Origin: JANMES01 sp038329865
GTDB taxonomy: Bacteria > Planctomycetota > Phycisphaerae > Tepidisphaerales > Tepidisphaeraceae
Length of the DNA: 64,000 bases
Reading direction: 5' to 3'
NCBI GenBank assembly: GCA_038329865.1
Contig: JBBQNK010000019.1
Coordinates: forward strand, 18,148 to 82,147
The translations under genes were made by a program, and so were the position numbers. The notes under the pieces were generated by a model that made no database searches, had not been told where the DNA came from, and saw only the letters and a program-made list of their open reading frames with translations. Each line of letters begins with the position of its first letter. The first letter of the stretch is position 1. Positions 1 to 8,025 of this stretch are shown here, one piece after another.

Positions 1-44
1 TGAGGAATTTCAGCAAGCCGTAGCGTTCAGCAAATCGCCGGCGG

Positions 45-620
45 TTACTCCACCTTATTCAGCGGATCTCTCGCCGGCCCCATGACTACTTCGCCGGTCG
101 CGGTAAATCGCGAACCGTGGCAGGGGCAGTCCCAGCTTTTCTCGATGCCGTTCCATCGCACGCTGCAGCCTAAGTGTGGGCAGACCGGCGAGAGCTTGTG
201 CAGTTTGCCGTGTTCGTCGCGGTAGGCGGCGACGAGCTTCAGGCCGTGGCGGATGATGGCGCCTTCGTTGCGCTTGAGCGCGGCTTCGTTCGGGACGTCG
301 CCGGGGAAGACGTAGTCTTTGAACGTGGCGGCGGCGTTCATATTTTCGCGGATGAACTCCATGATCGCAGCCGTCTGTTTACGCGAAGGGTCGTACAGCT
401 TCTGCCACGGATTCTCGCGGCCCATGATCAGGTCGCGAACCAATATCGCGCCGAGCGATGCATGCGTCAGGCCCATGCCGCTGTCGCCGGTGATGCAGTA
501 GACGTTCGGCTTGGCGGTGGGGCATGGCCGATGAAGGCGATGGCGTCTTCCGGCTCGTTCACCTGGCCGGACCAGCGGAACGTCGGCTTGTTCACTTTCG
601 GGAATCGCTTGGCTACCCAC
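45..620 (-). CDS. Rieske [2Fe-2S] C-terminal part of a frameshifted FAD oxidoreductase
   Basis: This frame carries the C-terminal end of the oxidoreductase whose N-terminal part lies just upstream in another frame. A Rieske domain is visible near the end, with CPHLGC and CPCHGS, the two Cys-His pairs that bind a [2Fe-2S] cluster. The homologous reading begins around position 523, at the residues PTAKPNVYCITGDSGMG, so the residues before that are out-of-frame translation. The G run at 519-522 (C run on the coding strand) is one base too short to join the two halves. It probably supplies the electron-transfer module of the fused enzyme. Whether the frameshift is real or a homopolymer sequencing error cannot be decided here. 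Confidence 0.75.
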   Translation of the reverse strand: MGSQAIPESEQADVPLVRPGERAGRRHRLHRPCPTAKPNVYCITGDSGMGLTHASLGAILVRDLIMGRENPWQKLYDPSRKQTAAIMEFIRENMNAAATFKDYVFPGDVPNEAALKRNEGAIIRHGLKLVAAYRDEHGKLHKLSPVCPHLGCSVRWNGIEKSWDCPCHGSRFTATGEVVMGPARDPLNKVE

Positions 621-1816
621 GCCGCCAGTTCATCGAACGGCGATTCATCGCCCTCCGGCTGGCCGGTCTTGTGATCGGCGCCACCTACCAGCAGTACGTC
701 GTGCTTTTCGTCGTCGATGGAGGAATCGATGCGAATGTAATGGTACGGCCGAAGTCGCGTGAGGGCGGCGGGCTCGCCGGTGTCCCAGTAAAGCGCATCC
801 GTCACGCTCCCTTTCGGCACGAGACAGCCTACGACGTACGAGCGATAGCACGCCTGCTTGGTGTAAATGCCGGCCCAGTCGTTGATCGGCGTAGGCGTGT
901 TGGTCGCGACGACGACTGCGTCGGCCGACACTTCGATCTCGCTGGCTGTTGTGACTTTGCATTTCTCGCCCTTGGCAGGATCGCTGCCTTGCGCGTCAGT
1001 CACGCGCGTGTTGCAATAAATCTTCCCGCCTAGCTTTTCGATCGCCTTGCAAAGCCCGGCCAGGTATTTCTGCGGATGAAACCGCGCCTGCCGATGAAAC
1101 TTGATCGCCGGGCCGGTGTTGAAATCGAGCGGAGCTCGATCCATCATTTCCGCGCCCGTGCCGGCATCCCGGGCGGCGGCGAGTTCTTCCTGCAGGTAGC
1201 CGGGCTTATCGGATGGAACTGCGAAGAGGTAGCCGTCGATCCGCGCGAAATCGCAGTCAATTTTTTCATCGGCCGCGATTTTCTCGATCAGCGCAATGCC
1301 GGCCGTGTGGCTTTCGTAGCAGATCTTCGCCGCCTCATCGCCGTGCATTTTCTTGATGGCGAGGAATCGGTCATCGACGGCGGCCGTGAGATGCGCACTC
1401 GTCCGCCCGGTTTGGCCGTCGCCGATGGGGCTGTCGTCGAGGACCATTACTTTCTTCCCTTCGCGCAGCAGCAAATACGCCGACGTGAGGCCGGCGATCC
1501 CGCCGCCGATGACGCAGATTTCGGTCGTCGCATTTGTCTTCAGGGCGGGGAAGTCGATGGGCGCAACGGTCTGCTGCCAGAGAGAAATCGTTACGCCGTC
1601 GGTGCTGTGCGGGAGCTGAGTGACTTTGCTGATCTGAAAACTGTAGCGAAGCGTAGGCGGGCGATATATCGGCAGATTTCTGAGAGCGCAGTAGGGGACG
1701 AAAAAAACGAGCAACAATAATAGAGACCGCTGCCGTATGGCGGTTAGCGATTCTGTTGTGGAGCAGATTGCAGCTCCGGCAGGATCGATAATTCGCGCCC
1801 TACGGCTATTCGGCAA
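467..1816 (-). CDS. FAD-dependent oxidoreductase (DAO family), N-terminal part, frameshifted before its Rieske domain
   Basis: The protein has a dinucleotide-binding motif (VIGGGIAGLTSAYLL) followed by DAO-type oxidoreductase sequence up to AFIGHA. From there the frame runs into unrelated residues, while the matching continuation is found one frame over and ends in a Rieske domain. DAO plus C-terminal Rieske is a known architecture for flavin amine oxidase-like enzymes; the substrate cannot be read from sequence. The true start is unclear. Homology-like sequence begins near position 1600 (residues SLWQQTV), and the upstream residues include a hydrophobic run that may not be translated. No obvious ribosome binding site settles it. 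Confidence 0.8.
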   Translation of the reverse strand: MPNSRRARIIDPAGAAICSTTESLTAIRQRSLLLLLVFFVPYCALRNLPIYRPPTLRYSFQISKVTQLPHSTDGVTISLWQQTVAPIDFPALKTNATTEICVIGGGIAGLTSAYLLLREGKKVMVLDDSPIGDGQTGRTSAHLTAAVDDRFLAIKKMHGDEAAKICYESHTAGIALIEKIAADEKIDCDFARIDGYLFAVPSDKPGYLQEELAAARDAGTGAEMMDRAPLDFNTGPAIKFHRQARFHPQKYLAGLCKAIEKLGGKIYCNTRVTDAQGSDPAKGEKCKVTTASEIEVSADAVVVATNTPTPINDWAGIYTKQACYRSYVVGCLVPKGSVTDALYWDTGEPAALTRLRPYHYIRIDSSIDDEKHDVLLVGGADHKTGQPEGDESPFDELAAWVAKRFPKVNKPTFRWSGQVNEPEDAIAFIGHAPPPSRTSTASPATAAWA

Positions 1817-1819
1817 AAT

Positions 1820-2053
1820 CTACACGCCCACGGCCTCACGCGTTGCCGCGAGAGATTTCACGGCCCCGGTCGTAAACGCGTCGCCGCCGACGGCCCAGCT
1901 GCCGCTTTTGATTTCTTCCAGCAGCACCACGGTGTACGGGCGGAGCGGTTCACCTTCGATGGACACCATCGCATCGGTGAGCTTCTGGATCATCTCCTGC
2001 TTCTGAGCGGGAGTGAACACACCTTCGATCATCTTGACTGTAACTAACGGCAT
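1820..2053 (-). CDS. 4-oxalocrotonate tautomerase family protein
   Basis: A 77-residue protein starting MPLVTVKM. The start was placed at this Met, four codons inside the longest reading, because removing the initiator exposes Pro2, the catalytic N-terminal proline of the tautomerase superfamily. The length fits single-domain 4-OT enzymes (60-80 residues). Such enzymes interconvert enol and keto acids, often in aromatic degradation, but the family is diverse and the substrate here is unknown. It lies 4 bp beyond the start of the longest reading of the FAD oxidoreductase on the same strand, so the two may be cotranscribed. The AhpD-like gene is upstream, beyond a palindromic repeat. Confidence 0.85.
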   Translation of the reverse strand: MPLVTVKMIEGVFTPAQKQEMIQKLTDAMVSIEGEPLRPYTVVLLEEIKSGSWAVGGDAFTTGAVKSLAATREAVGV

Positions 2054-2128
2054 ACCAATCTCCATTCGAGTTGCGGTTGGTTGTCGTCACACGAATTGCA
2101 ACTCAATAACGCGTGTGACCATTTTGTT

Positions 2129-2246
2129 CCTCTCCCGGTACTCCGGGAAAGGGCAGGGTGAGGGTTCTGTCTCGATACCTGAATCTTTCGCGATGGGCAC
2201 AGAACCCTCATCCCAACCTTCTCCCGGAATACCGGGAGAAGGAGTG
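2129..2246. repeat. Palindromic element, family A, copy 1
   Basis: An imperfect inverted repeat of about 118 bp, with CTCTCCCGG..CCGGGAAAGGG at one end and CTTCTCCCGG..CCGGGAGAAGGAG at the other. Two inner arms, AGGGTTCTGT and ACAGAACCCT, also pair. Copies occur at 9281-9400 and 57775-57891. This copy fills the gap between the tautomerase and AhpD-like genes. Confidence 0.85.
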
Positions 2247-2251
2247 AGAGA

Positions 2252-2554
2252 TCACTCCAACGCGTGCGTGCCGTGCGTCATCGCGGCACCGGCCCGCAGA
2301 GCGGCGGCGATGAGCGTGGCTTCGGACAGTTCATGGTCGTTCGCGCCCGCTCGCCGCGCCTGCTTCGAGTGGATCTCGATGCAGTAGGGGCACTGGGTGG
2401 TGAGCGCCACGGCCACCGCGATCAGCTCCTTGTATTTCACGGGAATCGCGCCGGCCTTCACGGCGGCCTGGTCGAAGGCGACGAAGGCTTTGAACGTTTC
2501 CGGGGCCAACTCGCCGAGGGCTTTGAACTTTGCGAGATTCTTCATGTCGTACAT
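2252..2554 (-). CDS. Carboxymuconolactone decarboxylase / AhpD-like protein
   Basis: A 100-residue protein of the CMD/AhpD fold with the redox motif CPYC followed by IEIHSKQARRAGA. The Cys-x2-Cys plus downstream His is the AhpD-type thiol active site, which suggests peroxide defence or thiol oxidoreductase activity instead of lactone decarboxylation. The Met at 2554 was chosen because AAGGAG lies 6-7 bases upstream; a longer reading would translate through that ribosome binding site. It diverges from the TetR gene at 2718, and the shared 163-bp gap holds a possible operator, so TetR control is likely but not shown. Confidence 0.88.
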   Translation of the reverse strand: MYDMKNLAKFKALGELAPETFKAFVAFDQAAVKAGAIPVKYKELIAVAVALTTQCPYCIEIHSKQARRAGANDHELSEATLIAAALRAGAAMTHGTHALE

Positions 2555-2642
2555 GGCAGACTCCTTTTTCACTGTTTTCTCTGCGTTTCGCCCGCTACGT
2601 CGCGGGTGATCGGCATCGACTGGAGGACTTTATCCAGCCTAA

Positions 2643-2656
2643 ACTGTCGGAACAGT
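2643..2656. promoter_or_regulatory. Possible operator in the AhpD-like/TetR divergent gap
   Basis: A perfect inverted repeat, ACTGT-CGGA-ACAGT, lies between two divergent genes, one of them a TetR regulator. TetR proteins commonly bind palindromes in such gaps. Arms of 5 bp are short for an operator, so this is only a candidate. Confidence 0.35.
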
Positions 2657-2717
2657 GCACTTGTGGTACACCCCAGGGTTCACTGCGGGTAAACTGCGTT
2701 TCATGGAGGTGCGAGCC

Positions 2718-3416
2718 ATGCAATCGGCGAAGAAGAAGTCAGTTTCAGAGTTGTTCGGCCTGCCGGAAGCTCCCAAGACCGGCCGCGAGCGACTCGTTGC
2801 GGCGGCGATCGAATTGTTCTATCGAAACGGGTTCGGCGCGGTCGGTGTCGATCAGATCATCGCCACCGCGGGCGTGACCAAGACAACCTTCTACAAGCAT
2901 TTTGAGGGGAAAGACGATCTGATGGTCGCGGCCGTTCAGCGGCGCGATGAGTGGGAGTCGGTCGCTTGGAAAAGGGCCGTGCGAGAGATTGCTGGCGAAG
3001 ATCCGGCCCGGCAGTTCCTGGGAATGATCGACGTGATGGACCTCTGGTTCAACGACCCGGAATTCTATGGCTGCATTTTCACCAACACGGCCATGGAATT
3101 TCCCAACCCGCACGATCCGGTCCACCAAGCGGCCGCCGCGTACAAGCGACGCACGCGCGACGGCTGGCGCGATCTCGCCAAAGCCGGCGGGGCGGATGCG
3201 GCCGGCGCGGAAATCTTTGCCGACTGCTTCGCGACGATGGTCGAAGGCGCGCTGGTCATGCGACAAACCCACGGTCGAAACGACGCCGCAAGAATGGTCC
3301 GGCCGGCGGTGGAGCAGTTGATTCGTGCGTATCTGCCGGGTCGGGCGCAATCAGCCGATCCAACAGTTTCTCGTCCAGCAACGGGTAAAAAGAAAAGCCG
3401 AATGGTCCCGGCCTAG
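2718..3416 (+). CDS. TetR/AcrR family transcriptional regulator
   Basis: A 232-residue protein with an N-terminal TetR helix-turn-helix at about residues 21-70 (GRERLVAAAIELFYRNGF, then VTKTTFYKHFEGKDDL) and a helical ligand-binding half. The Met at 2718 is preceded by GGAGGT at 2705-2710, a good ribosome binding site, so the longer upstream reading is rejected. The C-terminal tail is short and basic (GKKKSRMVPA). It diverges from the AhpD-like gene and probably represses it, itself, or both. The inducing ligand is unknown; AhpD and tautomerase neighbours hint at an electrophile or oxidant. Confidence 0.9.
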   Translation: MQSAKKKSVSELFGLPEAPKTGRERLVAAAIELFYRNGFGAVGVDQIIATAGVTKTTFYKHFEGKDDLMVAAVQRRDEWESVAWKRAVREIAGEDPARQFLGMIDVMDLWFNDPEFYGCIFTNTAMEFPNPHDPVHQAAAAYKRRTRDGWRDLAKAGGADAAGAEIFADCFATMVEGALVMRQTHGRNDAARMVRPAVEQLIRAYLPGRAQSADPTVSRPATGKKKSRMVPA

Positions 3417-3462
3417 TCGCGGGGCAATCGGATTTGTGTGGTCGCTCGCGATCGGGCTCCGT

Positions 3463-3789
3463 TCAATCCTTCGACGTCACATCAAGCAGCTTACCGAGCA
3501 TTTGATCGGCCGCCCGGGTGATCGTCGCGCTGGCGGTGTACATTTCTTTGCTTTGAATGGTGTGGACGACATCGGCGGTCAGGTCTGTAATGGCTGATGA
3601 TGCGCCGGTCAGCATCGCCAGGTTCGGCTGCCTGTCGATCGTGGCGGCGTCGATTTGCTGGCCGTTCGTGTCCTGAGCACCGTAGTCGCCGGAGAACATA
3701 TTCGCCACCTTGTACGCAGCGACGTTCAGCAGCGTGTTGGTGGCAGAAAACCCTGAAAGCGACGTATTAAATGAAGTCATGATACTCAT
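3463..3789 (-). CDS. Short flagellar basal-body rod-like protein
   Basis: A 108-residue protein with both terminal signatures of flagellar rod/hook proteins. The N-terminus (SLSGFSATNTLLNVAAYKVA) resembles the segment of FlgB/FlgC/FlgG that pairs in a coiled coil. The C-terminus (ITDLTADVVHTIQSKEMYTA, then ADQMLGKLLDV) resembles the FlgC/FlgG C-terminal helix. It is shorter than typical FlgC (about 135-140) and stands alone: no other flagellar gene is in the window. In the N-terminal motif Asn-Asn-(I/V)-Ala-Asn has become YKVAN. The start at 3789 is tentative; Met at 3780 is an alternative. It may be a reduced rod subunit or a relic with another use. Confidence 0.65.
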   Translation of the reverse strand: MSIMTSFNTSLSGFSATNTLLNVAAYKVANMFSGDYGAQDTNGQQIDAATIDRQPNLAMLTGASSAITDLTADVVHTIQSKEMYTASATITRAADQMLGKLLDVTSKD

Positions 3790-3954
3790 GCGACTAACAT
3801 CGAATTCATCCGTACGGCCGACAAATGGAGGCAATTTGATTCTGGCAGGTCTCGTAATGTTGAGTGGAAGTTGGCGACATTTTGATTGCAATCAATTCGA
3901 TAAGTTGGGTCAATTGTCGGGGGCTGGGAGGTTTGATGTTTAGTAAGAGCGATG

Positions 3955-4023
3955 GTTTAGCCGCCCCGCGTGCGGGGAGCGCTTTCTCCGATCGTAACTC
4001 GCCCCGCCGCGGGGCGGCTAAAC
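3955..4023. repeat. Inverted repeat with perfect 15-bp arms
   Basis: GTTTAGCCGCCCCGC at 3955-3969 pairs exactly with 4009-4023. The 39-bp middle contains two smaller GC hairpins (CCCCGCGTGCGGGG and GCCCCGCCGCGGGGC). It lies downstream of rex and upstream of the flagellar-rod-like gene. The long loop and lack of a T tract argue against a simple terminator. Confidence 0.8.
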
Positions 4024-4059
4024 AAATCAGGGAAGGTAACTCGGTGAAGTCGGCTCGCT

Positions 4060-4704
4060 TTATGTGAGAGGCGATAGATTCGCCTGGAAGCTCAACTGCT
4101 CAAGCTGCACCGCAAGGTCCACCGCATTGAGCGCGATGTTGGGAGGCACGGTCAAACTGGTCGGCGCGAAATTCATGATGCCACGAATGCCGGCGGCGAT
4201 GAGTTGGTCGGCCACCGGTTGGGCGGCGTCGGCGGGGACGGCGAGGATCGCCAGGCGGATCGACTGCTTGGCAATCGTGTCCGCCAGCTCCGCCAGCGGC
4301 TGGACGGTGAATTGCGCCATCTTTTTCCCGACCTTCCCAGAATCGGCATCAAAGACGGCGGCAAGGCGGAAGCCCTTGGCGTCGAAACCTTTGTAAGTCA
4401 TCAACGCCCGACCGAGATTGCCTGCCCCGATGAGCAATACGTTCCAGGTTTTGTCAGTCCCGAGAATCTTGCGAACTTGGCCGATGAGGTCTTCCACGCG
4501 GTAGCCGATGCCGGGATGGCCGAACTGCCCGAAGTAGGCCAAGTCCTTGCGGACTTGGGCATCGGTCAGCCCCAGCGACTCGCCGAGTTGCTTGGAAGAG
4601 ATCGTCCGCCGGTCCTTCCGCTTGAAGGCTTCCAGCTGACGCAGGTACAAGCTGAGCCGACGGACGGCGGGGTTGGGGATGAGTTCCGGGCGGGTCGGCT
4701 CCAT
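4060..4704 (-). CDS. rex: Redox-sensing transcriptional repressor Rex
   Basis: A 214-residue protein of typical Rex length. The N-terminal winged helix covers about residues 8-80 (AVRRLSLYLRQLE, then LTDAQVRKDLAYFGQFGHPG). A Rossmann domain follows with the NAD(H) motif LIGAGNLGRALMTYKGF and an acidic residue at the end of the second strand (VFDAD). Rex senses the NADH/NAD+ ratio and represses fermentation and respiration genes when NADH is low. No Rex operator (TTGTGAA-type palindrome) was found next to it, so its targets are not evident in this window. The start has no strong ribosome binding site. Confidence 0.95.
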   Translation of the reverse strand: MEPTRPELIPNPAVRRLSLYLRQLEAFKRKDRRTISSKQLGESLGLTDAQVRKDLAYFGQFGHPGIGYRVEDLIGQVRKILGTDKTWNVLLIGAGNLGRALMTYKGFDAKGFRLAAVFDADSGKVGKKMAQFTVQPLAELADTIAKQSIRLAILAVPADAAQPVADQLIAAGIRGIMNFAPTSLTVPPNIALNAVDLAVQLEQLSFQANLSPLT

Positions 4705-4744
4705 GGTGGAAGGGATTATTTCGTTCGGGAGGGTAGCGTCAAGG

Positions 4745-4845
4745 GAGGACGTAGGACTTAGGATTGAGGACTTAGGACTTAGTGAAGTGAAGAAGCGTGG
4801 ATCTTAGCGCTTACTAAGTCCTAAGTCCTTAGTCCTAAGTCTTAC
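4745..4845. repeat. Inverted heptad array, family B, copy 1
   Basis: Imperfect tandem 7-bp units of GGACTTA type at 4745-4782 are mirrored by TAAGTCC units at 4813-4845, with about 30 bp between them. It occupies much of the 382-bp gene-free stretch 4705-5086. The rest of that stretch shows nothing recognisable. Copies lie at 33021-33100 and 42608-42676. Confidence 0.85.
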
Positions 4846-5086
4846 TTCTCTGTCGTATCCTGAGCATTTCTCGGACGTTGCGCACCCAGGCATTCCTTGA
4901 CACTATTTTGCGGCTTTGCTACGTTTCGGACTCGCTGTGAGCAGTGCGGGAGTGATTTGTAGAGTGTCAGAGATGCGCGATCCGCGGCTTTTGCCGGATC
5001 GAGTGAGCACCTTCCGATTGAACATCTTTGCGTGTGCCCTGGCCGGAGTCGTCGTCGAAAAATAACGGGCACTGGAGAGTTTCCTG

Positions 5087-6205
5087 ATGAATCGCCGTTT
5101 TTGCGTCTGGACCGTCGTGCTAGGGATGAGCTGTGGCGCTTCGATGGCGTTTGCCCAGGTCACTCCCACCACTAATCCCTCGGCAGTTCCCGGAATTTCG
5201 ACCGACTCCAAAGGCAGTCCCGCGATTTCTCCTCCTCAAAAACTTGAAATCGATTCTTTCGTCAGGGCGGAAGTCCAGATCTTGCTCACCGGCCCCGCGA
5301 CGGACCAGCAGAAGGCGCGAGACCGCCTGATCAAGGAAGCCCCCGGCGCCGCCAATGGAATTACCGCTCAATATTTAGATTCTTACGCGAACTCGATCGA
5401 TCAACAGGTGCTTGCTGCGCTCAAAACGCAACCGGGGTTGCGCGTTCGCCTGAACCTGGCGATCGTATCGGCACGCGTGGCCGAGGCGACGAATTCCAGC
5501 CAGCAGGCGGCTTCGGTTGAAGCGCTGCTGAACGACCCGGCCGAGGCGGTCGTGCTGTGGGGCATGAAGACGGCCAAGTTCATCCTGCCGACGATGCTCC
5601 AGGTGCAGGTCGGCAAGAACACGCTCCTGCCGCTGATGGTGACGGTCGCCCTGAAATACCCCGGCCCGGTGCTCGACGAAGCGTACCAGGGCTTGACGCT
5701 TAATCCTTTGAACGTCGCTCAGCCGAAAAATGCCGCCGCCGCTCGGGCACAGATCACGGCCGTCATCGATACGCTGCAGAATCTTCTCTCGCAGCGCAAC
5801 GCGCAGTGGGCCGCAGGCGTGCCGAAAGAACCGACGCTCGATACGCAGGCCACCAGCTTCCTGATCATCGTCGCCGTCTGGAATGACCAAACCCCCGCGC
5901 AGCAGCGGCAGACGTTGCAGTTGATGCACGATCTTCTCGATAGCGCCCAGAATGCCTACGGAAACGCGGCCGACAAGCGCGATCTGTACGATCTGATTAC
6001 CAAGGTCGTAAGCGGTTTTTCCGTCGTCGGAAGCACGCTGAATGACGCGACGTTGACCGAAGCCGTGAAGGAAGCAAAGAAAATCACCCCCACGACGCCT
6101 GCTCCGCAAGTAGCGGCAGCATGCAAGTCGCTGCTTAGCGCCGTGGAGGCCCTGCCGCAGATGCAGGCACCCGCAACCCCGCCGGCGCCGGTCACCCGCA
6201 ACTGA
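5087..6205 (+). CDS. Secreted protein of unknown function
   Basis: A 372-residue protein with a clear signal peptide: two Arg, a hydrophobic core, and a likely cut after AFA before QVTPTTNP. The mature part starts with a Pro/Ser/Thr-rich linker, then appears largely helical with Ala/Gln/Leu-rich segments. It ends in a Pro-rich tail (MQAPATPPAPVTRN). No family or catalytic motif was recognised. It is followed after 64 bp by the oligopeptide-binding protein gene on the same strand, but with its own possible -10 box between, so cotranscription is unsure. It is likely periplasmic. Confidence 0.8.
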   Translation: MNRRFCVWTVVLGMSCGASMAFAQVTPTTNPSAVPGISTDSKGSPAISPPQKLEIDSFVRAEVQILLTGPATDQQKARDRLIKEAPGAANGITAQYLDSYANSIDQQVLAALKTQPGLRVRLNLAIVSARVAEATNSSQQAASVEALLNDPAEAVVLWGMKTAKFILPTMLQVQVGKNTLLPLMVTVALKYPGPVLDEAYQGLTLNPLNVAQPKNAAAARAQITAVIDTLQNLLSQRNAQWAAGVPKEPTLDTQATSFLIIVAVWNDQTPAQQRQTLQLMHDLLDSAQNAYGNAADKRDLYDLITKVVSGFSVVGSTLNDATLTEAVKEAKKITPTTPAPQVAAACKSLLSAVEALPQMQAPATPPAPVTRN

Positions 6206-6269
6206 TTTCGCACCGGCCGTACAGGCCGCATGCTCGCTCCCGGGCAATTCCGCGGTTATAAATTGACGC

Positions 6270-7922
6270 ATGAGCAAACGGCATTCGTACACGACGCTCC
6301 TGGCTTCGTTTCTGATTCTCCTTGGCCTTCTGATCGCTCCCACACTCGCCGGCCGCAAGGCGGGGTTCACTTTCATCAACCGCGGCGAAGTTAACACGCT
6401 TGACCCAAACCGCATGTCGTGGGTGCAGGACATCCGCATTGGCTACGCGCTGTGGGAAGGCTTGTACGCGCTCGACCCCGACACGCTCGATCCCACGCCC
6501 GGCGCGGCCGAGAAAATTGATGTCAGTGCCGGCAAAACCGTCTACACCTTCCATCTCCGCGCCGACGGCAAGTGGAGCAACGGCGAGCCGGTCACCAGCG
6601 CCGATTTCGTCTTCGCCTGGCGGCGCATGCTGCAGGAGCCCGGCGATTACACGTACCTCTTCTACTACATCAACGGCGCGCAGGCGTACGAAAAAGCCTA
6701 CACCGCTGACCCAAAGACGGCCGACTTCAAAACCGTCGGCATTGAAGCGCCGGACGCGAACACGCTCGTCGTGAAGCTCGCCCATCCGGTTACCTTCTTC
6801 GCAGACTTGTGCGCCTTCCCCACGTTCTTCCCGCTGAACGAAAAGTCGATGGAGAAGTTCAAACAGACCGACCCCGCCGGCCGCAGCACGTACGCCGGCG
6901 AGTTTATCCGTCCGCCGAACCTCATCACCAACGGGCCGTACAAGCTCACCAGTTGGACTCTCAAAGTCGGCCAGCGGATGGACGCCAATCCGTTCTACTG
7001 GGACGCGAAGAACGTGAAGTGCAAAGCGATCGAAGCCGTCAGCGTCGAAGACCCGCTGCTGGCATATCAGAAGTACGACCAGGGCGAAGTCGACTGGCTC
7101 GCCGAGCCGACCGGTGAGATTGCGTCTGAAATGAAAAAAGCCGGCCGGAAGGACATTCACATCTTCCCGTCGTTCGGCACTTATTTTTACAGCATCAACT
7201 GCCAGCCGAAACTGCCTGGCGGTCGAGTGAATCCAATGGCGGACGCACGCGTGCGGCAGGCGCTGGCGATGTCGATTGACAAGCAGCCGATCGTCGACAA
7301 CGTCACTCGCTTAGGCGAGCCGATCACCAGTCAATACGTGCCGGCCAGTTCGTTCCCCACATACAAAGCCCCGCCGGGCCTGCCGAAGGATTTCGCGAAG
7401 GCGAAGGAGTTGCTCGCGGCGGCCGGTTATCCGGAAGGGAAAGGCTTTCCCAAGCTCACGCTGCTCTATAACACGGAGGGCGATCACAAGCCGATTGCCG
7501 AGTACGTTCGCAAGCAGTGGGCCGACAATTTGGGCATCAACGTTGAGCTGGAAGGCGTCGAGATCAAGCAGTTCAGCCAGCGGCTGCACAATAAGGATTA
7601 CGACATCGCCCGCGCCAGTTGGTATGGAGATTACCCCGACATCTCGACCTTCACCGACAAATTCAAATCCGACAGCCTGAACAACGACGCCGGCTGGGTA
7701 AATCCGCAATTCGACGAATTGCTGAAGAAGGCCGAGTTTGAGGGAGACGTGCAGAAGCGGCTCGACATTCTCGCCAAGGCCGAGGACATTCTGCTGCAGG
7801 AAGCGCCGCTGATCCCGCTCTATCACTACGTGAACAAGTACGCGTTTAGAGACAACGTGCAGGGCATTCCGCTGAACGCGCGGAATATGGTGGTGTTTAA
7901 AAAAGTGACAGCGGGACGATAG
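6270..7922 (+). CDS. oppA: Oligopeptide ABC transporter substrate-binding protein (family 5)
   Basis: A 550-residue protein with an N-terminal signal peptide ending near ALA-like residues TLAGRKAG. It has the order of motifs of OppA/DppA family 5 receptors: GEVNTLDPNRMS near the N-terminus, then YALWEGLYALDPDT, LRADGKWSNGEPVTSADFVF, and VRQALAMSIDKQPIVD in the second lobe. It delivers oligopeptides, or possibly another solute of this family, to the permease pair just downstream. A TATAAA hexamer lies 7 bases before the ATG and there is no ribosome binding site, so the mRNA may be leaderless. No lipobox Cys is visible, so it is probably free or loosely anchored in the periplasm. Confidence 0.92.
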   Translation: MSKRHSYTTLLASFLILLGLLIAPTLAGRKAGFTFINRGEVNTLDPNRMSWVQDIRIGYALWEGLYALDPDTLDPTPGAAEKIDVSAGKTVYTFHLRADGKWSNGEPVTSADFVFAWRRMLQEPGDYTYLFYYINGAQAYEKAYTADPKTADFKTVGIEAPDANTLVVKLAHPVTFFADLCAFPTFFPLNEKSMEKFKQTDPAGRSTYAGEFIRPPNLITNGPYKLTSWTLKVGQRMDANPFYWDAKNVKCKAIEAVSVEDPLLAYQKYDQGEVDWLAEPTGEIASEMKKAGRKDIHIFPSFGTYFYSINCQPKLPGGRVNPMADARVRQALAMSIDKQPIVDNVTRLGEPITSQYVPASSFPTYKAPPGLPKDFAKAKELLAAAGYPEGKGFPKLTLLYNTEGDHKPIAEYVRKQWADNLGINVELEGVEIKQFSQRLHNKDYDIARASWYGDYPDISTFTDKFKSDSLNNDAGWVNPQFDELLKKAEFEGDVQKRLDILAKAEDILLQEAPLIPLYHYVNKYAFRDNVQGIPLNARNMVVFKKVTAGR

Positions 7923-7928
7923 ATTTGG

Positions 7929-8012
7929 AAATGCAGAATGCAGAATGCAAATTGCAGAATTTCAGACTGAAGTATTTACATTCTGCACTCTGCATTCTGC
8001 GTTCTGCATTTT
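7929..8012. repeat. Inverted heptad array, family F
   Basis: Units ATGCAGA, ATGCAGA, ATGCAAA, TTGCAGA are followed by a short spacer and then the inverted set TCTGCAC, TCTGCAT, TCTGCGT, TCTGCAT. It fills the gap between the receptor and first permease genes, inside the transporter locus. Confidence 0.85.
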
Positions 8013-8025
8013 TTCACGAGCCACG

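Noticed and set aside
3955..4023. Intrinsic terminator after rex
   Set aside because: The outer arms are separated by 39 bp and no T tract follows, so it is better described as a repeat element.
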